Assembly (NCBI GenBank): GCA_964433155.1
Contig: CAYSQE010000001.1
Span: forward strand, 62,001-126,000
Origin: 2-01-FULL-40-13 sp964433155
GTDB lineage: Bacteria > Patescibacteriota > Microgenomatia > UBA1406 > GWC2-37-13
Direction: 5' to 3'
DNA: 64,000 nucleotides
This document shows positions 1 through 8,175 of this stretch, piece by piece. A model generated the notes under the pieces. It was not told where the DNA came from, did not search any database, and saw only the letters and a program-made list of their open reading frames with translations. Positions within the stretch are counted from its first letter, which is position 1. Each line of letters starts with the position of its first letter. Position numbers and translations under genes: made by a program.

Positions 1-1
1 C

Positions 2-76
2 CCGTTTGGTCCAAAAAAAATGGAGCAATTTTTTCTTGATCAAACTAAAAAGTTAGAAAAAATGATATTTAAGTGA
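2..76 (+). CDS. C-terminal tail of an upstream gene (partial)
   Basis: An open frame enters from the left edge and gives 24 residues, Lys-rich at the end, before a TGA at 74-76. It lies on the same strand as metG and stops 37 nt before its ATG. The fragment is too short to name. It is probably the end of a real gene, because the frame is open to the edge and nothing else fills the space, but a chance frame of this length is possible. Confidence 0.4.
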   Translation, partial: PFGPKKMEQFFLDQTKKLEKMIFK

Positions 77-113
77 ATGGCAACTTTTTATCTTGTTTGG
101 TACTATATTGTCC

Positions 114-1532
114 ATGACTAAAAAGAATTTTTATATTACTACCACTTCATCTTACGTCAATGCGGATCCGCACATTGGTTTTGCATTGGAATTAATTCAA
201 GCCGATGTGATAGCAAGATTTAAAAAACAATCGGGTTATGAAGTGGCTTTTGGCTATGGTTCAGATGAACATGGGTTAAAAATTTATAAAAAAGCATCGG
301 AAGCACATAAAAGTCCACAGGAATATTGTGACGAAAAAGTCAATAAATTCATAGGCTTAAAAAAGCTTTTAAATTTGAGCAGCACTCATTTTATGCGCTC
401 AACCAATCCATTTCATGTCAAAGCTGCGCAGGAATTTTGGAATCGATGCCGTGCAAACGACGATATTTATAAAAAAAATTATAGAATTAAATACTGTTAT
501 GGTTGTGAGTTGGAAAAAACAGATTCTGAGTTGGAAAATGGAGTTTGTCCGATTCACCCCAATTTAAAAATAGAACAATATGAGGAGGAAAATTATTTTT
601 TTAGATTTTCTAAGTATCAAAAAAAGCTTCTTGAATTCTATAAAAAGAATCCTGATTTTGTAGTCCCCAAACATCGCCTCACTGAAATTGTGGAGTTTGT
701 AAAAAAAGGGTTGCAGGACTTTAGCATTTCAAGATTAAAGTCAAAGATGCCTTGGGGGGTCGACGTCCCAAATGATCCTGACCATGTCATGTATGTTTGG
801 TTTGATGCTTTAGTTTATTATATTTCTACTCTAGGCTGGCCAGTTAAATTGGCCGAATATCAAAAATTTTGGCCGGGAGTTCAGGCAGCTGGAAAAGACA
901 ATCTAAGACAGCAATCTGCAATTTGGCAGGCGATGTTAATGTCAGCTGGTATACCCAATACGACGCAAATTTTCATACATGGATTTATTACATCAGAAGG
1001 AAAAAAAATTAGTAAAAGTCTCGGTAATGTAATAGATCCCTATGGATTAATTGAACAATATGGTGTGGATGCTGTTCGTTATTACTTACTTAAAGAGTTG
1101 CCACCGTTTGATGATGGAGATTTTTCTCATTCAAGAATGGTCGAAATTTACAACTCAGATCTAGCCAATGAACTCGGTAATCTTGTGCTCCGATTGACCA
1201 ATCTTGCTGAAAATGACGGTTTGATTATTTCATCTAATCAGTCTTATATGACAAATAAATCTAATCCATTATTGGAAAACTTTGAATTTAATAAGGCGCT
1301 TGAGAACATTTGGAAACAAATTAAAACATTAAATAAAGAGATCGATGATTTTGCTCCTTGGAAAAAGTCTGTTAAAGAAAGGAAAAAATTCTTACTTCAA
1401 TCGATTAATCGATTGAAGTCTATCGCCTTTGAACTGAAACCGTTTATGCCCGAAACCGCAGAAAAAATTATCGGTTCAACACAAGGTAAAATTAAAAAAA
1501 TTCCTCCACTTTTTCCCCGTCTAACGAACTAA
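114..1532 (+). CDS. metG: Methionyl-tRNA synthetase
   Basis: Cytoplasmic class I enzyme that charges tRNA-Met. The catalytic Rossmann fold carries the HIGH-type motif PHIGF at about residues 19-23 and the KMSKS-type motif KKISKS near residue 300. A metal knuckle of the form CxxC ... CPxH sits around residues 128-148. The length, about 473 residues, fits the short form without a C-terminal tRNA-binding domain. I chose the ATG at 114 over an in-frame TTG at 93: an extended -10 (TGG-TACTAT, 98-106) ends 7 nt before it, so the TTG would lie upstream of the transcript start. No Shine-Dalgarno sequence is visible, consistent with a leaderless mRNA. Confidence 0.95.
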   Translation: MTKKNFYITTTSSYVNADPHIGFALELIQADVIARFKKQSGYEVAFGYGSDEHGLKIYKKASEAHKSPQEYCDEKVNKFIGLKKLLNLSSTHFMRSTNPFHVKAAQEFWNRCRANDDIYKKNYRIKYCYGCELEKTDSELENGVCPIHPNLKIEQYEEENYFFRFSKYQKKLLEFYKKNPDFVVPKHRLTEIVEFVKKGLQDFSISRLKSKMPWGVDVPNDPDHVMYVWFDALVYYISTLGWPVKLAEYQKFWPGVQAAGKDNLRQQSAIWQAMLMSAGIPNTTQIFIHGFITSEGKKISKSLGNVIDPYGLIEQYGVDAVRYYLLKELPPFDDGDFSHSRMVEIYNSDLANELGNLVLRLTNLAENDGLIISSNQSYMTNKSNPLLENFEFNKALENIWKQIKTLNKEIDDFAPWKKSVKERKKFLLQSINRLKSIAFELKPFMPETAEKIIGSTQGKIKKIPPLFPRLTN

Positions 1533-1583
1533 CCATAAACTAACTAACCAACTAACCTGTCACCTCTGTTACAATATATCTTT

Positions 1584-3944
1584 ATGAAACGAAGAATCAA
1601 ACATATTCATCATACCCTGAGAAAAAAAATAAATGCGTCAAAACACAAAAGAATAATTTATTTATCGCTATATATTATTCCGGTTTTGTTTTTTTGTTTA
1701 TTTGTCTATTTTTATATTTTTTATAAATTACCCTCTCCTACTAGTTTAAAAGACTACAAAGCGATTCCGCTTTCAACCCATATTTTAGATCGTAAGGGCA
1801 AATTACTTTATGAGATATATCGCGAGGAAAAGCGTACGCCAATAAAATTAAAAGATCTTCCCAGTCTGGTAAAACAATCAACAATAGCAATCGAGGATAA
1901 GGATTTTTATCAACATGCTGGAGTATCGCTAATCGGCGGTATTTTAAGAGCGACAAAAGATACGCTGCTTCGGCAAAAAGTCCAGGGAGGATCTACAATT
2001 ACACAGCAGTTAGTTAAGGGTGCTCTTCTCACTCCTGAAAGAACGATACGAAGAAAATTGAGAGAGATTGTGCTTGCCTTATGGACAGAGGCCATTTTTA
2101 GCAAAGATGAAATTTTAGAACTGTATCTCAATCAGATACCTTATGGCGGCGCAGCCTATGGTATAGAAGAAGCCTCACAAGAATATTATAGCAAGCCAGC
2201 TAAAGATCTAAAATTAACTGAAGCCGCTCTTCTTGCCGGTCTTCCCCAAGCTCCAACGTTATATTCTCCACATCTCAATCCAGATCTTGCTAAAAGAAGA
2301 AGAAATGACGTACTTAAGGCGATGTATGAGGAAAAATATATTGACAAAAAAACTTATGAAAAGTCGATTGATGAGAAACTCTTAGTTCAACCACCAAAAC
2401 AAGATATCAAAGCAGCACATTTTGTGTTTTACGTCAAAGCGCAGTTAGAGGAACTCTATGGTATCAAACAAGTTGAAGAGGGTGGGCTAAGAGTAAAAAC
2501 GACTATCGACCTCGATATCCAGGAAGAGTCAGAAAAAATCCTTGGAGAAGAGCTTGAAAAAATAAAAAATCTGAATGTGTCAAATGGAGCGATACTTATA
2601 ACACGACCACCAACTGGTGAAATAATTGCCATGGTTGGTTCTGCCGATTATTTTGCTTCACCTTCTGGAGCATTTAATGTCACAACTGCCCTAAGACAAC
2701 CCGGAAGCTCTATAAAACCTATCAATTATGCAATTGGCATTGAACGCAAACTTGTGACTGCAGCAACAACATTTTTAGATATCCCCACCTGTTTTTTTGC
2801 CGCGGGCCAGCCAGTCAAATATTGTCCCAACAATTATGACGGACAGTTTCACGGCGCCGCTCAGCTTCGTTTTGCGTTAGGTAACTCTTACAATATTCCA
2901 GCTGTCAAAATGCTTGCAATCAATGGTGTTGAAAATTTTGTCGCCTCCTCGTCAGCTTTCACCATAACCTCATTTAAAGATCCAAAAAACTACGGTCTGT
3001 CGCTTACTTTAGGAGGCGGTGAAGTAAAGATGACCGAGATGGCTCAAGCATTTTCATCTTTTCCCAATCGCGGAATTCCAAGAAAATTGAATTCGATTCT
3101 TGAGATTAAAAATAAAAATGGTAAATCGTTGTATAAGTTTAAAGATCCAAACTTTGAAAGTGACGTTCGAAAGTCCCTTAAGGCACCAAATTATTTTTCC
3201 ATAACTGGAAAAAGGGCAATATCACCAGAGACAGCCTTTATCATCTCCCATATTCTTTTGGATAACAATGCTAGATCAGCGGCATTTGGATCTTCATCAT
3301 ATCTTGTCGTACCAAATCATGCCGTATCGGTCAAAACAGGAACAACCGACGATAAAAAAGATAACTGGACGATTGGTTATACTCCTAATTTTCTAGCAAC
3401 GGTGTGGGTCGGCAACAATGACAATAAACCAATGCACCCATATTTAACCTCAGGCATTACCGGCGCAGCCCCCATTTGGAACAAAGTGATGACCTTCATT
3501 TTAAAAAATCAACCAGACCTTTGGCCAGTTCGTCCTGCCAATATTGTTGGCAGACAGGTATGCTGGGACTCAGGAAACGTTATGAATAAAAATCCGGATG
3601 GGTCGGAAAGTTGCAAGGCTAGATTCGAATACTTTGTAAAAGGCACTGAAAATATGCCTAGCGTTGGCTCTATTGAAAAAACTGTAATACCGGTGAATAA
3701 AGAGACGGGTAAGATGACCACAGTCGACGATCCAGCCCACGAGATGAAAGAAAAAATGGTTATCAAAGATAAATTTTCGACGTATTGCCTTGATTGCACT
3801 CCAGATTTTCCCCAACCAACTCCACTCCCAACTCCTCAAGCTCAACTTCAGACAACTCAAATTGCTGCTGCGGTCATCACACCAACAGCCCAAACCAATG
3901 ATCCTGCAGAAAAACCAAAGCGCAGGGGAAGGAAAAAAAATTAA
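1584..3944 (+). CDS. Class A penicillin-binding protein (transglycosylase/transpeptidase)
   Basis: Bifunctional peptidoglycan synthase anchored in the cytoplasmic membrane. A basic N-terminus is followed by one membrane helix at about residues 24-47. The GT51 transglycosylase domain has its catalytic Glu in EDKDFY (E104) and the QGGSTITQQ motif. The transpeptidase domain has SxxK at 375-378 and KTGT at 584-587. The C-terminal ~60 residues are rich in Pro, Thr and Gln and end in a basic RRGRKK patch. An extended -10 (TGT-TACAAT, 1567-1575) lies 8 nt before the ATG. PBP1A-type by domain order; the exact paralogue name is not certain. Confidence 0.93.
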   Translation: MKRRIKHIHHTLRKKINASKHKRIIYLSLYIIPVLFFCLFVYFYIFYKLPSPTSLKDYKAIPLSTHILDRKGKLLYEIYREEKRTPIKLKDLPSLVKQSTIAIEDKDFYQHAGVSLIGGILRATKDTLLRQKVQGGSTITQQLVKGALLTPERTIRRKLREIVLALWTEAIFSKDEILELYLNQIPYGGAAYGIEEASQEYYSKPAKDLKLTEAALLAGLPQAPTLYSPHLNPDLAKRRRNDVLKAMYEEKYIDKKTYEKSIDEKLLVQPPKQDIKAAHFVFYVKAQLEELYGIKQVEEGGLRVKTTIDLDIQEESEKILGEELEKIKNLNVSNGAILITRPPTGEIIAMVGSADYFASPSGAFNVTTALRQPGSSIKPINYAIGIERKLVTAATTFLDIPTCFFAAGQPVKYCPNNYDGQFHGAAQLRFALGNSYNIPAVKMLAINGVENFVASSSAFTITSFKDPKNYGLSLTLGGGEVKMTEMAQAFSSFPNRGIPRKLNSILEIKNKNGKSLYKFKDPNFESDVRKSLKAPNYFSITGKRAISPETAFIISHILLDNNARSAAFGSSSYLVVPNHAVSVKTGTTDDKKDNWTIGYTPNFLATVWVGNNDNKPMHPYLTSGITGAAPIWNKVMTFILKNQPDLWPVRPANIVGRQVCWDSGNVMNKNPDGSESCKARFEYFVKGTENMPSVGSIEKTVIPVNKETGKMTTVDDPAHEMKEKMVIKDKFSTYCLDCTPDFPQPTPLPTPQAQLQTTQIAAAVITPTAQTNDPAEKPKRRGRKKN

Positions 3945-3993
3945 TTAGTGAATTTGCTAAATTGATTTTTAAAAATAGTGATATAATTCACTT

Positions 3994-4080
3994 ATGCTAA
4001 AAATTACCACTCAAACTGTTTGGTATCACTGGTATTCCTCTTTTGTGGAGGGTGGTAATTTTTATGAAATAAAAATTTAA
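3994..4080 (+). CDS. Putative 28-codon leader peptide with two Trp codons
   Basis: Starts with ATG 6 nt after TATAAT (3982-3987), so it would be translated as a leaderless frame. Trp codons are codons 10 (4021-4023) and 13 (4030-4032); the stop is at 4078-4080. A ribosome stalled at these codons would leave GGAGGG at 4047-4052 free to pair with CCCTCC at 4105-4110 and so prevent the terminator. Nothing in the peptide suggests a function apart from the act of translation. It could also be a chance frame inside a small RNA that begins at the same promoter. Confidence 0.4.
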   Translation: MLKITTQTVWYHWYSSFVEGGNFYEIKI

Positions 4081-4104
4081 AATTTCTAATTTAAGAAAAC
4101 TTAA

Positions 4105-4127
4105 CCCTCCGAAAGGAGGGTTTTTTT
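4105..4127 (+). terminator. Terminator-like hairpin overlapping the Shine-Dalgarno
   Basis: CCCTCC-GAAA-GGAGGG is a perfect 6-bp stem with a GNRA-type tetraloop, followed by T7 and directly by the ATG at 4128. The downstream arm contains AGGAGG at the right distance for a ribosome binding site, so the hairpin could act on both transcription and translation. Confidence 0.65.
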
Positions 4128-4514
4128 ATGAAAGAGACAAATCCTTGCTTAGATAATAACTGTTCATCATGCTGTCATGATGTTCGAATACGCTTGACTG
4201 ACAAGGAATATGAATTTCTTATAAGTGCAGGAACAGATTTAGAACGTGATACGCGCTTTGTAAGCTATGGCATGTATTCGTCTGGAGCATTCGCTGAACA
4301 TCCGGACGGTAAGAAAACTTACATCATGAATGGCGCATGTGGTTTGTTAGTACAAGGTTTATGTTCAGTCTACAAGGACGCTGGAAGACCTGAGATTTGT
4401 GCTGAAACGATGCCAGGTGAAGATGGATGTAAAAGCGCAAGAAAACAAGATAAACTTGCACCTATTACTTTATATGACTCAGCAAGAGGCAGACCTAAAT
4501 TAAGAACAAAATAA
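4128..4514 (+). CDS. YkgJ-family Cys-rich protein
   Basis: A small soluble protein of 128 residues. The Cys arrangement (CxxxxxCxxCC near residues 7-16, then a CG near 77 and CSVYKDAGRPEIC near 85-97) matches the CxxCxxCC / YkgJ family, a putative zinc- or iron-chelating domain (PF03692) of unknown reaction. The start is fixed by the AGGAGG 8 nt upstream, one of very few clear Shine-Dalgarno sequences in this window. It is the first gene after the leader described above and is followed by the NYN gene after 34 nt and then trpS, all on the same strand. Confidence 0.75.
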   Translation: MKETNPCLDNNCSSCCHDVRIRLTDKEYEFLISAGTDLERDTRFVSYGMYSSGAFAEHPDGKKTYIMNGACGLLVQGLCSVYKDAGRPEICAETMPGEDGCKSARKQDKLAPITLYDSARGRPKLRTK

Positions 4515-4548
4515 TTAAAAGTTTGATAAGATAAGTTAAACGAAAAGT

Positions 4549-5064
4549 ATGAAGAACAAACAAAAGCAAATCATCTACGCCTTCATCGATAGCCAAAACC
4601 TAAACCTTGGCGTATTAAATCAAGGTTGGAAACTTGATTTTCAGAGATTTAGAGTCTACCTCAGACACAAATATAATGTCGAAAAAGCCTTTTTATTTAT
4701 TGGTTTTCTTCCTGGTAATCAAGAACTATATACTTATTTACAGATATCTGGGTATATAGTAATTTTTAAACCTATTTTAGAAATTTCCAAAGGCAAAAAA
4801 GTTGTAATTAAAGGAAACGTAGATGCCGAGTTAGTTTTACATGCAATGATCGAGTATCCAAATTATGAAAAAGCAATTATTGTCACAGGAGACGGTGACT
4901 TTCACTGTTTAGTTGAACATTTACAAATGAAACGTAAACTTCTTAAAGTAATCATCCCTAATAGGAAAAAATATTCGCAACTTTTCTGGAAATTTAATCC
5001 TTACTTAGCCTTTATGAACAATCTTAAGGCTAAGTTAGAAAGGAAAAAAAGACAAAAAAAATGA
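4549..5064 (+). CDS. NYN-domain protein (LabA/DUF88 type), putative ribonuclease
   Basis: 171 residues with the PIN-like NYN fold. Conserved acidic residues are visible in YAFIDSQN near the N-terminus, in GNVDAELVLHA in the middle, and in VTGDGDF towards the C-terminus, the usual places for metal-binding Asp. The last ~20 residues are strongly basic, suiting RNA binding. Family knowledge suggests metal-dependent RNA cleavage, but no substrate can be inferred. Its stop codon lies inside the left arm of a perfect 8-bp hairpin (5061-5106) that separates it from trpS. Confidence 0.8.
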   Translation: MKNKQKQIIYAFIDSQNLNLGVLNQGWKLDFQRFRVYLRHKYNVEKAFLFIGFLPGNQELYTYLQISGYIVIFKPILEISKGKKVVIKGNVDAELVLHAMIEYPNYEKAIIVTGDGDFHCLVEHLQMKRKLLKVIIPNRKKYSQLFWKFNPYLAFMNNLKAKLERKKRQKK

Positions 5065-5106
5065 GAGGCGTCACGTAGGCATGAAAGCCTTCGGTTGTCC
5101 TCTCAT
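5061..5106 (+). other. Hairpin between the NYN gene and trpS
   Basis: ATGAGAGG (5061-5068) is perfectly complementary to CCTCTCAT (5099-5106), and an inner AGGC/GCCT stem sits in the loop. No T-tract follows, so it is not an obvious terminator. It overlaps the NYN stop codon and lies 42 nt before trpS. It may be an mRNA-stability or leader structure; I recognise no riboswitch in it. Confidence 0.45.
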
Positions 5107-5147
5107 CGTAATATTATCAGTTTAGCAAATAAATCAAAAATGTCAAT

Positions 5148-6152
5148 ATGAAAAAGCGAGTTTTATCGGGAATAAGAGCAACAGGAAGACTACATCTTGG
5201 TAATTATCTGGGCGCTGTCAAAGGGATGCTTGAGCTTCAGAATAATTCTGAATACGAAACGCTGTATATGGTTGCTGACGCTCATACAGTTACTACTCCA
5301 TATAAGATAGAAGAACTGAGAAAAAATAGACGCGAGGTTATCATCGATTATCTCGCAGCCGGACTTGATCCGGAAACAAGTACTATTTTTCAGCAAGCAA
5401 ATGTGAGCGAACATATTGAGTTAGCATTTTATTTTTCATCAGTTGTTTCTATTGCCCGTATGCAACACTTGCCAACGTTCAAAGAAAAGGTAAAGCTGCA
5501 TCCTGGCCATTCAACTATGGCTCTTCTCAACTATCCAATATTAATGGCTTCAGATATTCTCGTTTATAAAGCAGGACTCGTTCCAGTTGGGATTGATCAG
5601 GAACCCCACCTTGAAGTGGCACGGGAAATTGCAAGAAAAATGAATCAATTATATGGGACAGATTTTCCAGAACCAAAAAGGTTTGCAACAAAAGGCGAAT
5701 ATGTCCCTTCTCTTAAGGGTGAGGGTAAAATGGGGAAATCCGTTGAAGGAAGCTACATCAACCTTACTGACACTGAAGATGAGATAAGAAAAAAGATAAG
5801 ATCTGTGCAAACAGAAACGATTGCAAGTGGAAAACAACTTGATAAATCAAGTGGGATAAATACTTTGTTTGAGTTCTTGAGGATTTTAACTCATGAAGAA
5901 GGCAATACTACTTCACTCTTCTATACTTTACGGCAAAAATACATGAAAGATCGTTCATTCAAATTCATTGAACTAAAAGATGCTGTATCAGATGCAATCT
6001 ATAAAGAACTGCAACCATTTCAAGAAAAAAGAAAAAAAATTGAATCTGACCAAGCCTACGTCGACAAAGTAATCAAGGAGGGCGCCGAAAAAGCCCGCGC
6101 CATTGCCTCTCAAACCGTAAAAGAAGTCCGACAAAAAATGGGACTTCTCTAA
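5148..6152 (+). CDS. trpS: Tryptophanyl-tRNA synthetase
   Basis: Class I dimeric synthetase, 334 residues, the normal length. The HIGH-type motif is HLGN at 16-19 and the KMSKS-type motif is KMGKS near residue 195, with the expected GEG before it. The tRNA-Trp and Trp pocket signatures (MVADAHT, DILVYKA, GIDQEPHLE) are all present. The gene has no Shine-Dalgarno and no TATAAT close to its ATG; a weak AT-rich box lies around 5108-5116. It is followed by alaX after a single nucleotide, so the two are co-transcribed. The Trp-codon leader at 3994 lies upstream on the same strand. Confidence 0.95.
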   Translation: MKKRVLSGIRATGRLHLGNYLGAVKGMLELQNNSEYETLYMVADAHTVTTPYKIEELRKNRREVIIDYLAAGLDPETSTIFQQANVSEHIELAFYFSSVVSIARMQHLPTFKEKVKLHPGHSTMALLNYPILMASDILVYKAGLVPVGIDQEPHLEVAREIARKMNQLYGTDFPEPKRFATKGEYVPSLKGEGKMGKSVEGSYINLTDTEDEIRKKIRSVQTETIASGKQLDKSSGINTLFEFLRILTHEEGNTTSLFYTLRQKYMKDRSFKFIELKDAVSDAIYKELQPFQEKRKKIESDQAYVDKVIKEGAEKARAIASQTVKEVRQKMGLL

Positions 6153-6153
6153 T

Positions 6154-6843
6154 ATGCAAACTAAGCAAATTTACTATGATGATCCATATAAAAAAGAATT
6201 AGATTCAAAAGTCCTTTCTATTAAACCGGGACTGCATTTAACAAACATCATACTTGATCAAACTATTTTCTACCCAGAAGGAGGCGGCCAACCATCTGAT
6301 AGAGGAACTTTAGGAAATACTAAGGTCGCGTACGTAAGATTTATCAATGGGGAAATAATTCATCAAGTGAAAGGAAATATTTCAAAGGACGAAGTAGTAA
6401 AAGGAATAATTGATTGGGATTGGAGATATCGCCATATGAAAATCCACTCTGGTGGCCATTTATTACACGACGTTCTCATGTCGATGACAAAAAATCTGAC
6501 ACCGATTAAAGGTGGTCACGGCAAGAAAGCATTTATCGAATATAAAGGAGAGATAGACCCATCTATCAAAGAAAAATTAGAGGCTGAAGTCAATAAAGTT
6601 CTTCAAAAAGGATTGGCTATTATTACAAAGTTTGTATCCTATGATGAACTTGCCAAGGAAACGCAATTTTTAACTCCCAATCTCCCCAGAAACAAACCTC
6701 TAAGAATAATAAAGATTGACGGCTTTCCTGCAATGGCTGACGGAGGAGTTCAGGTCAAAAACACCAAAGAAATCGGCAAAATCTGGATCGCTCATATTAC
6801 TGTCCAAAATGGGACTACAAATATCCGTTATGGCGTTGCTTAA
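6154..6843 (+). CDS. AlaX-like trans-editing protein with an altered metal site
   Basis: 229 residues covering the editing half of alanyl-tRNA synthetase: an N-terminal barrel (YPEGGGQPSDRG) and the SAD domain. The first metal pair HxxxH is intact in HSGGHLLH near residues 98-105. The second, normally CGGTH, is DGGVQ before VKNTKEIG near residue 198, so both Cys and His ligands are gone. Family role: removal of Ser or Gly from mischarged tRNA-Ala. Here catalysis may be weakened, changed, or use fewer ligands. It is coupled to trpS by a 1-nt gap. Confidence 0.8.
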   Translation: MQTKQIYYDDPYKKELDSKVLSIKPGLHLTNIILDQTIFYPEGGGQPSDRGTLGNTKVAYVRFINGEIIHQVKGNISKDEVVKGIIDWDWRYRHMKIHSGGHLLHDVLMSMTKNLTPIKGGHGKKAFIEYKGEIDPSIKEKLEAEVNKVLQKGLAIITKFVSYDELAKETQFLTPNLPRNKPLRIIKIDGFPAMADGGVQVKNTKEIGKIWIAHITVQNGTTNIRYGVA

Positions 6844-6922
6844 AATTAGTAACAACTTTTGGACGGCCGTCTAAAAGTCGTATCTGTTGATCGATAGTTC
6901 AATAATGTGCTACAATTAGAAA

Positions 6923-8125
6923 ATGATTCCTCTTGCCGAACAACTTAGACCGAAAACTCTCGAAGAATTCGTAGGACAAGAACATCTTGTTGGTAAACAC
7001 GGACCGATTAGAAAAATGCTTGAAAATGGTCAGGTAACTTCGATGATATTGTGGGGGCCTCCTGGGTGTGGTAAGACTACTCTTGCTAGACTTATTGCTA
7101 AATATGTTAATGCCGATTTTATAGCGTTTTCCGCAGTAACTAGCGGTGTTAAGGAAGTTAGAGAAACCATCCAACGCGCAAAAGAGAGAAAAAAAATGTT
7201 TAAACAAGATACTGTTCTTTTTGTTGATGAAATCCATCGCTTTAACAAAGCTCAACAAGATGCTTTTTTACCACATGTTGAAGACGGGACAATCGTGTTA
7301 ATCGGCGCAACCACAGAAAATCCGGGGTTTGAAGTAAATGCTCCTCTAATTTCACGAAGTCAGGTGTATGTGTTATACGCATTGAATGATGACGAAATAA
7401 AAAAAATAGTTGAGTCAGCCATTGAGCGATATCCAAAACATAAATGGAATAAAGACGCAATTAAGCATTTCATCAAAAACTCAAATGGGGATGGAAGAAC
7501 CGCGATCAATGCTGTTGAGTTAGCCGCATCAATTAACAACAATATTACTCTTGAAGTCGCAGAAGAAGCAATCCAGAGGAAAGCAATTTATTACGACAAA
7601 AAAGGTGACTGGCATTATGATACGATTTCAGCATTCATTAAAAGTATGCGCGGAAGTCAACCAGATGCAACTCTTCACTATCTTGCGCGAATGATCAAGG
7701 CCGGAGAAGATCCTGTTTTCATTGCACGTCGGATGCTTATTTTTGCTTCAGAAGACATTAGCAATGCCCAACCGACTGCACTTGTCGTTGCAACATCTTG
7801 CATGCAGGCTGTCCATATGATTGGCATGCCAGAAGCCAGTTTAATTCTTGCTCAGACCGCAACCTATCTTGCCACAGCTAAAAAATCAATAGCTTCAACT
7901 GATGGAATAACCGCTGCACTTTCAGATATTGATGAAGAAAATCTTGATCCAATACCGCTTCACTTAAGAAATCCCGTCAATAAAGTCATGAAATCCTTCG
8001 GTTATGGCAAAGGTCATACTCGCTATCCTTGGCAAGTGGAACAAGAAACCGGACAAAAGGTTAACCAAGAATATATGCCGAAAAATTTAAGAGGAAGAAA
8101 ATATTACAAACCAGATTGGAAATAG
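6923..8125 (+). CDS. rarA: Replication-associated recombination protein RarA (MgsA family)
   Basis: AAA+ ATPase of the clamp-loader group that acts at stalled replication forks. Walker A is GPPGCGKT near residues 45-52 and Walker B is FVDEIHRFNKAQQD near 100-114. The sensor-1 stretch GATTENPGFEVN and the arginine-finger SRS are typical of RarA. The C-terminal tetramerisation region, including the MHLRNP-like LHLRNP, is complete. 400 residues is slightly short for the family but intact. The extended -10 TGC-TACAAT (6908-6916) ends 6 nt before the ATG, indicating a single-gene leaderless transcript. Confidence 0.93.
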   Translation: MIPLAEQLRPKTLEEFVGQEHLVGKHGPIRKMLENGQVTSMILWGPPGCGKTTLARLIAKYVNADFIAFSAVTSGVKEVRETIQRAKERKKMFKQDTVLFVDEIHRFNKAQQDAFLPHVEDGTIVLIGATTENPGFEVNAPLISRSQVYVLYALNDDEIKKIVESAIERYPKHKWNKDAIKHFIKNSNGDGRTAINAVELAASINNNITLEVAEEAIQRKAIYYDKKGDWHYDTISAFIKSMRGSQPDATLHYLARMIKAGEDPVFIARRMLIFASEDISNAQPTALVVATSCMQAVHMIGMPEASLILAQTATYLATAKKSIASTDGITAALSDIDEENLDPIPLHLRNPVNKVMKSFGYGKGHTRYPWQVEQETGQKVNQEYMPKNLRGRKYYKPDWK

Positions 8126-8175
8126 ATCAACTAACTACTTACTATAAGATATATTTTGTGTTATAATTCATCTCC

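Larger units (their letters stand above)
3945..4127 (+). promoter_or_regulatory. Leader with promoter, Trp-codon reading frame and terminator/SD hairpin
   Basis: An extended -10 (TGA-TATAAT, 3979-3987) should start RNA near 3994. A 12-bp perfect inverted repeat pairs 3999-4010 with 4052-4063. CCCTCC (4105-4110) pairs with GGAGGG (4115-4120) to make a hairpin followed by seven T, so it looks like an intrinsic terminator. The same GGAGGG provides an ideal Shine-Dalgarno 8 nt before the ATG at 4128. A second GGAGGG at 4047-4052 could capture CCCTCC instead. The mutually exclusive pairings are seen directly; regulation is inferred. Confidence 0.6.

Noticed and set aside
4047..4063. A T-box, from AGGGTGGTA before trpS
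   Set aside because: The nine bases match the start of the T-box consensus, but the rest (CCGCG) is absent, there is no specifier stem, and the leader is far too short. The leader-frame model explains the same bases better.
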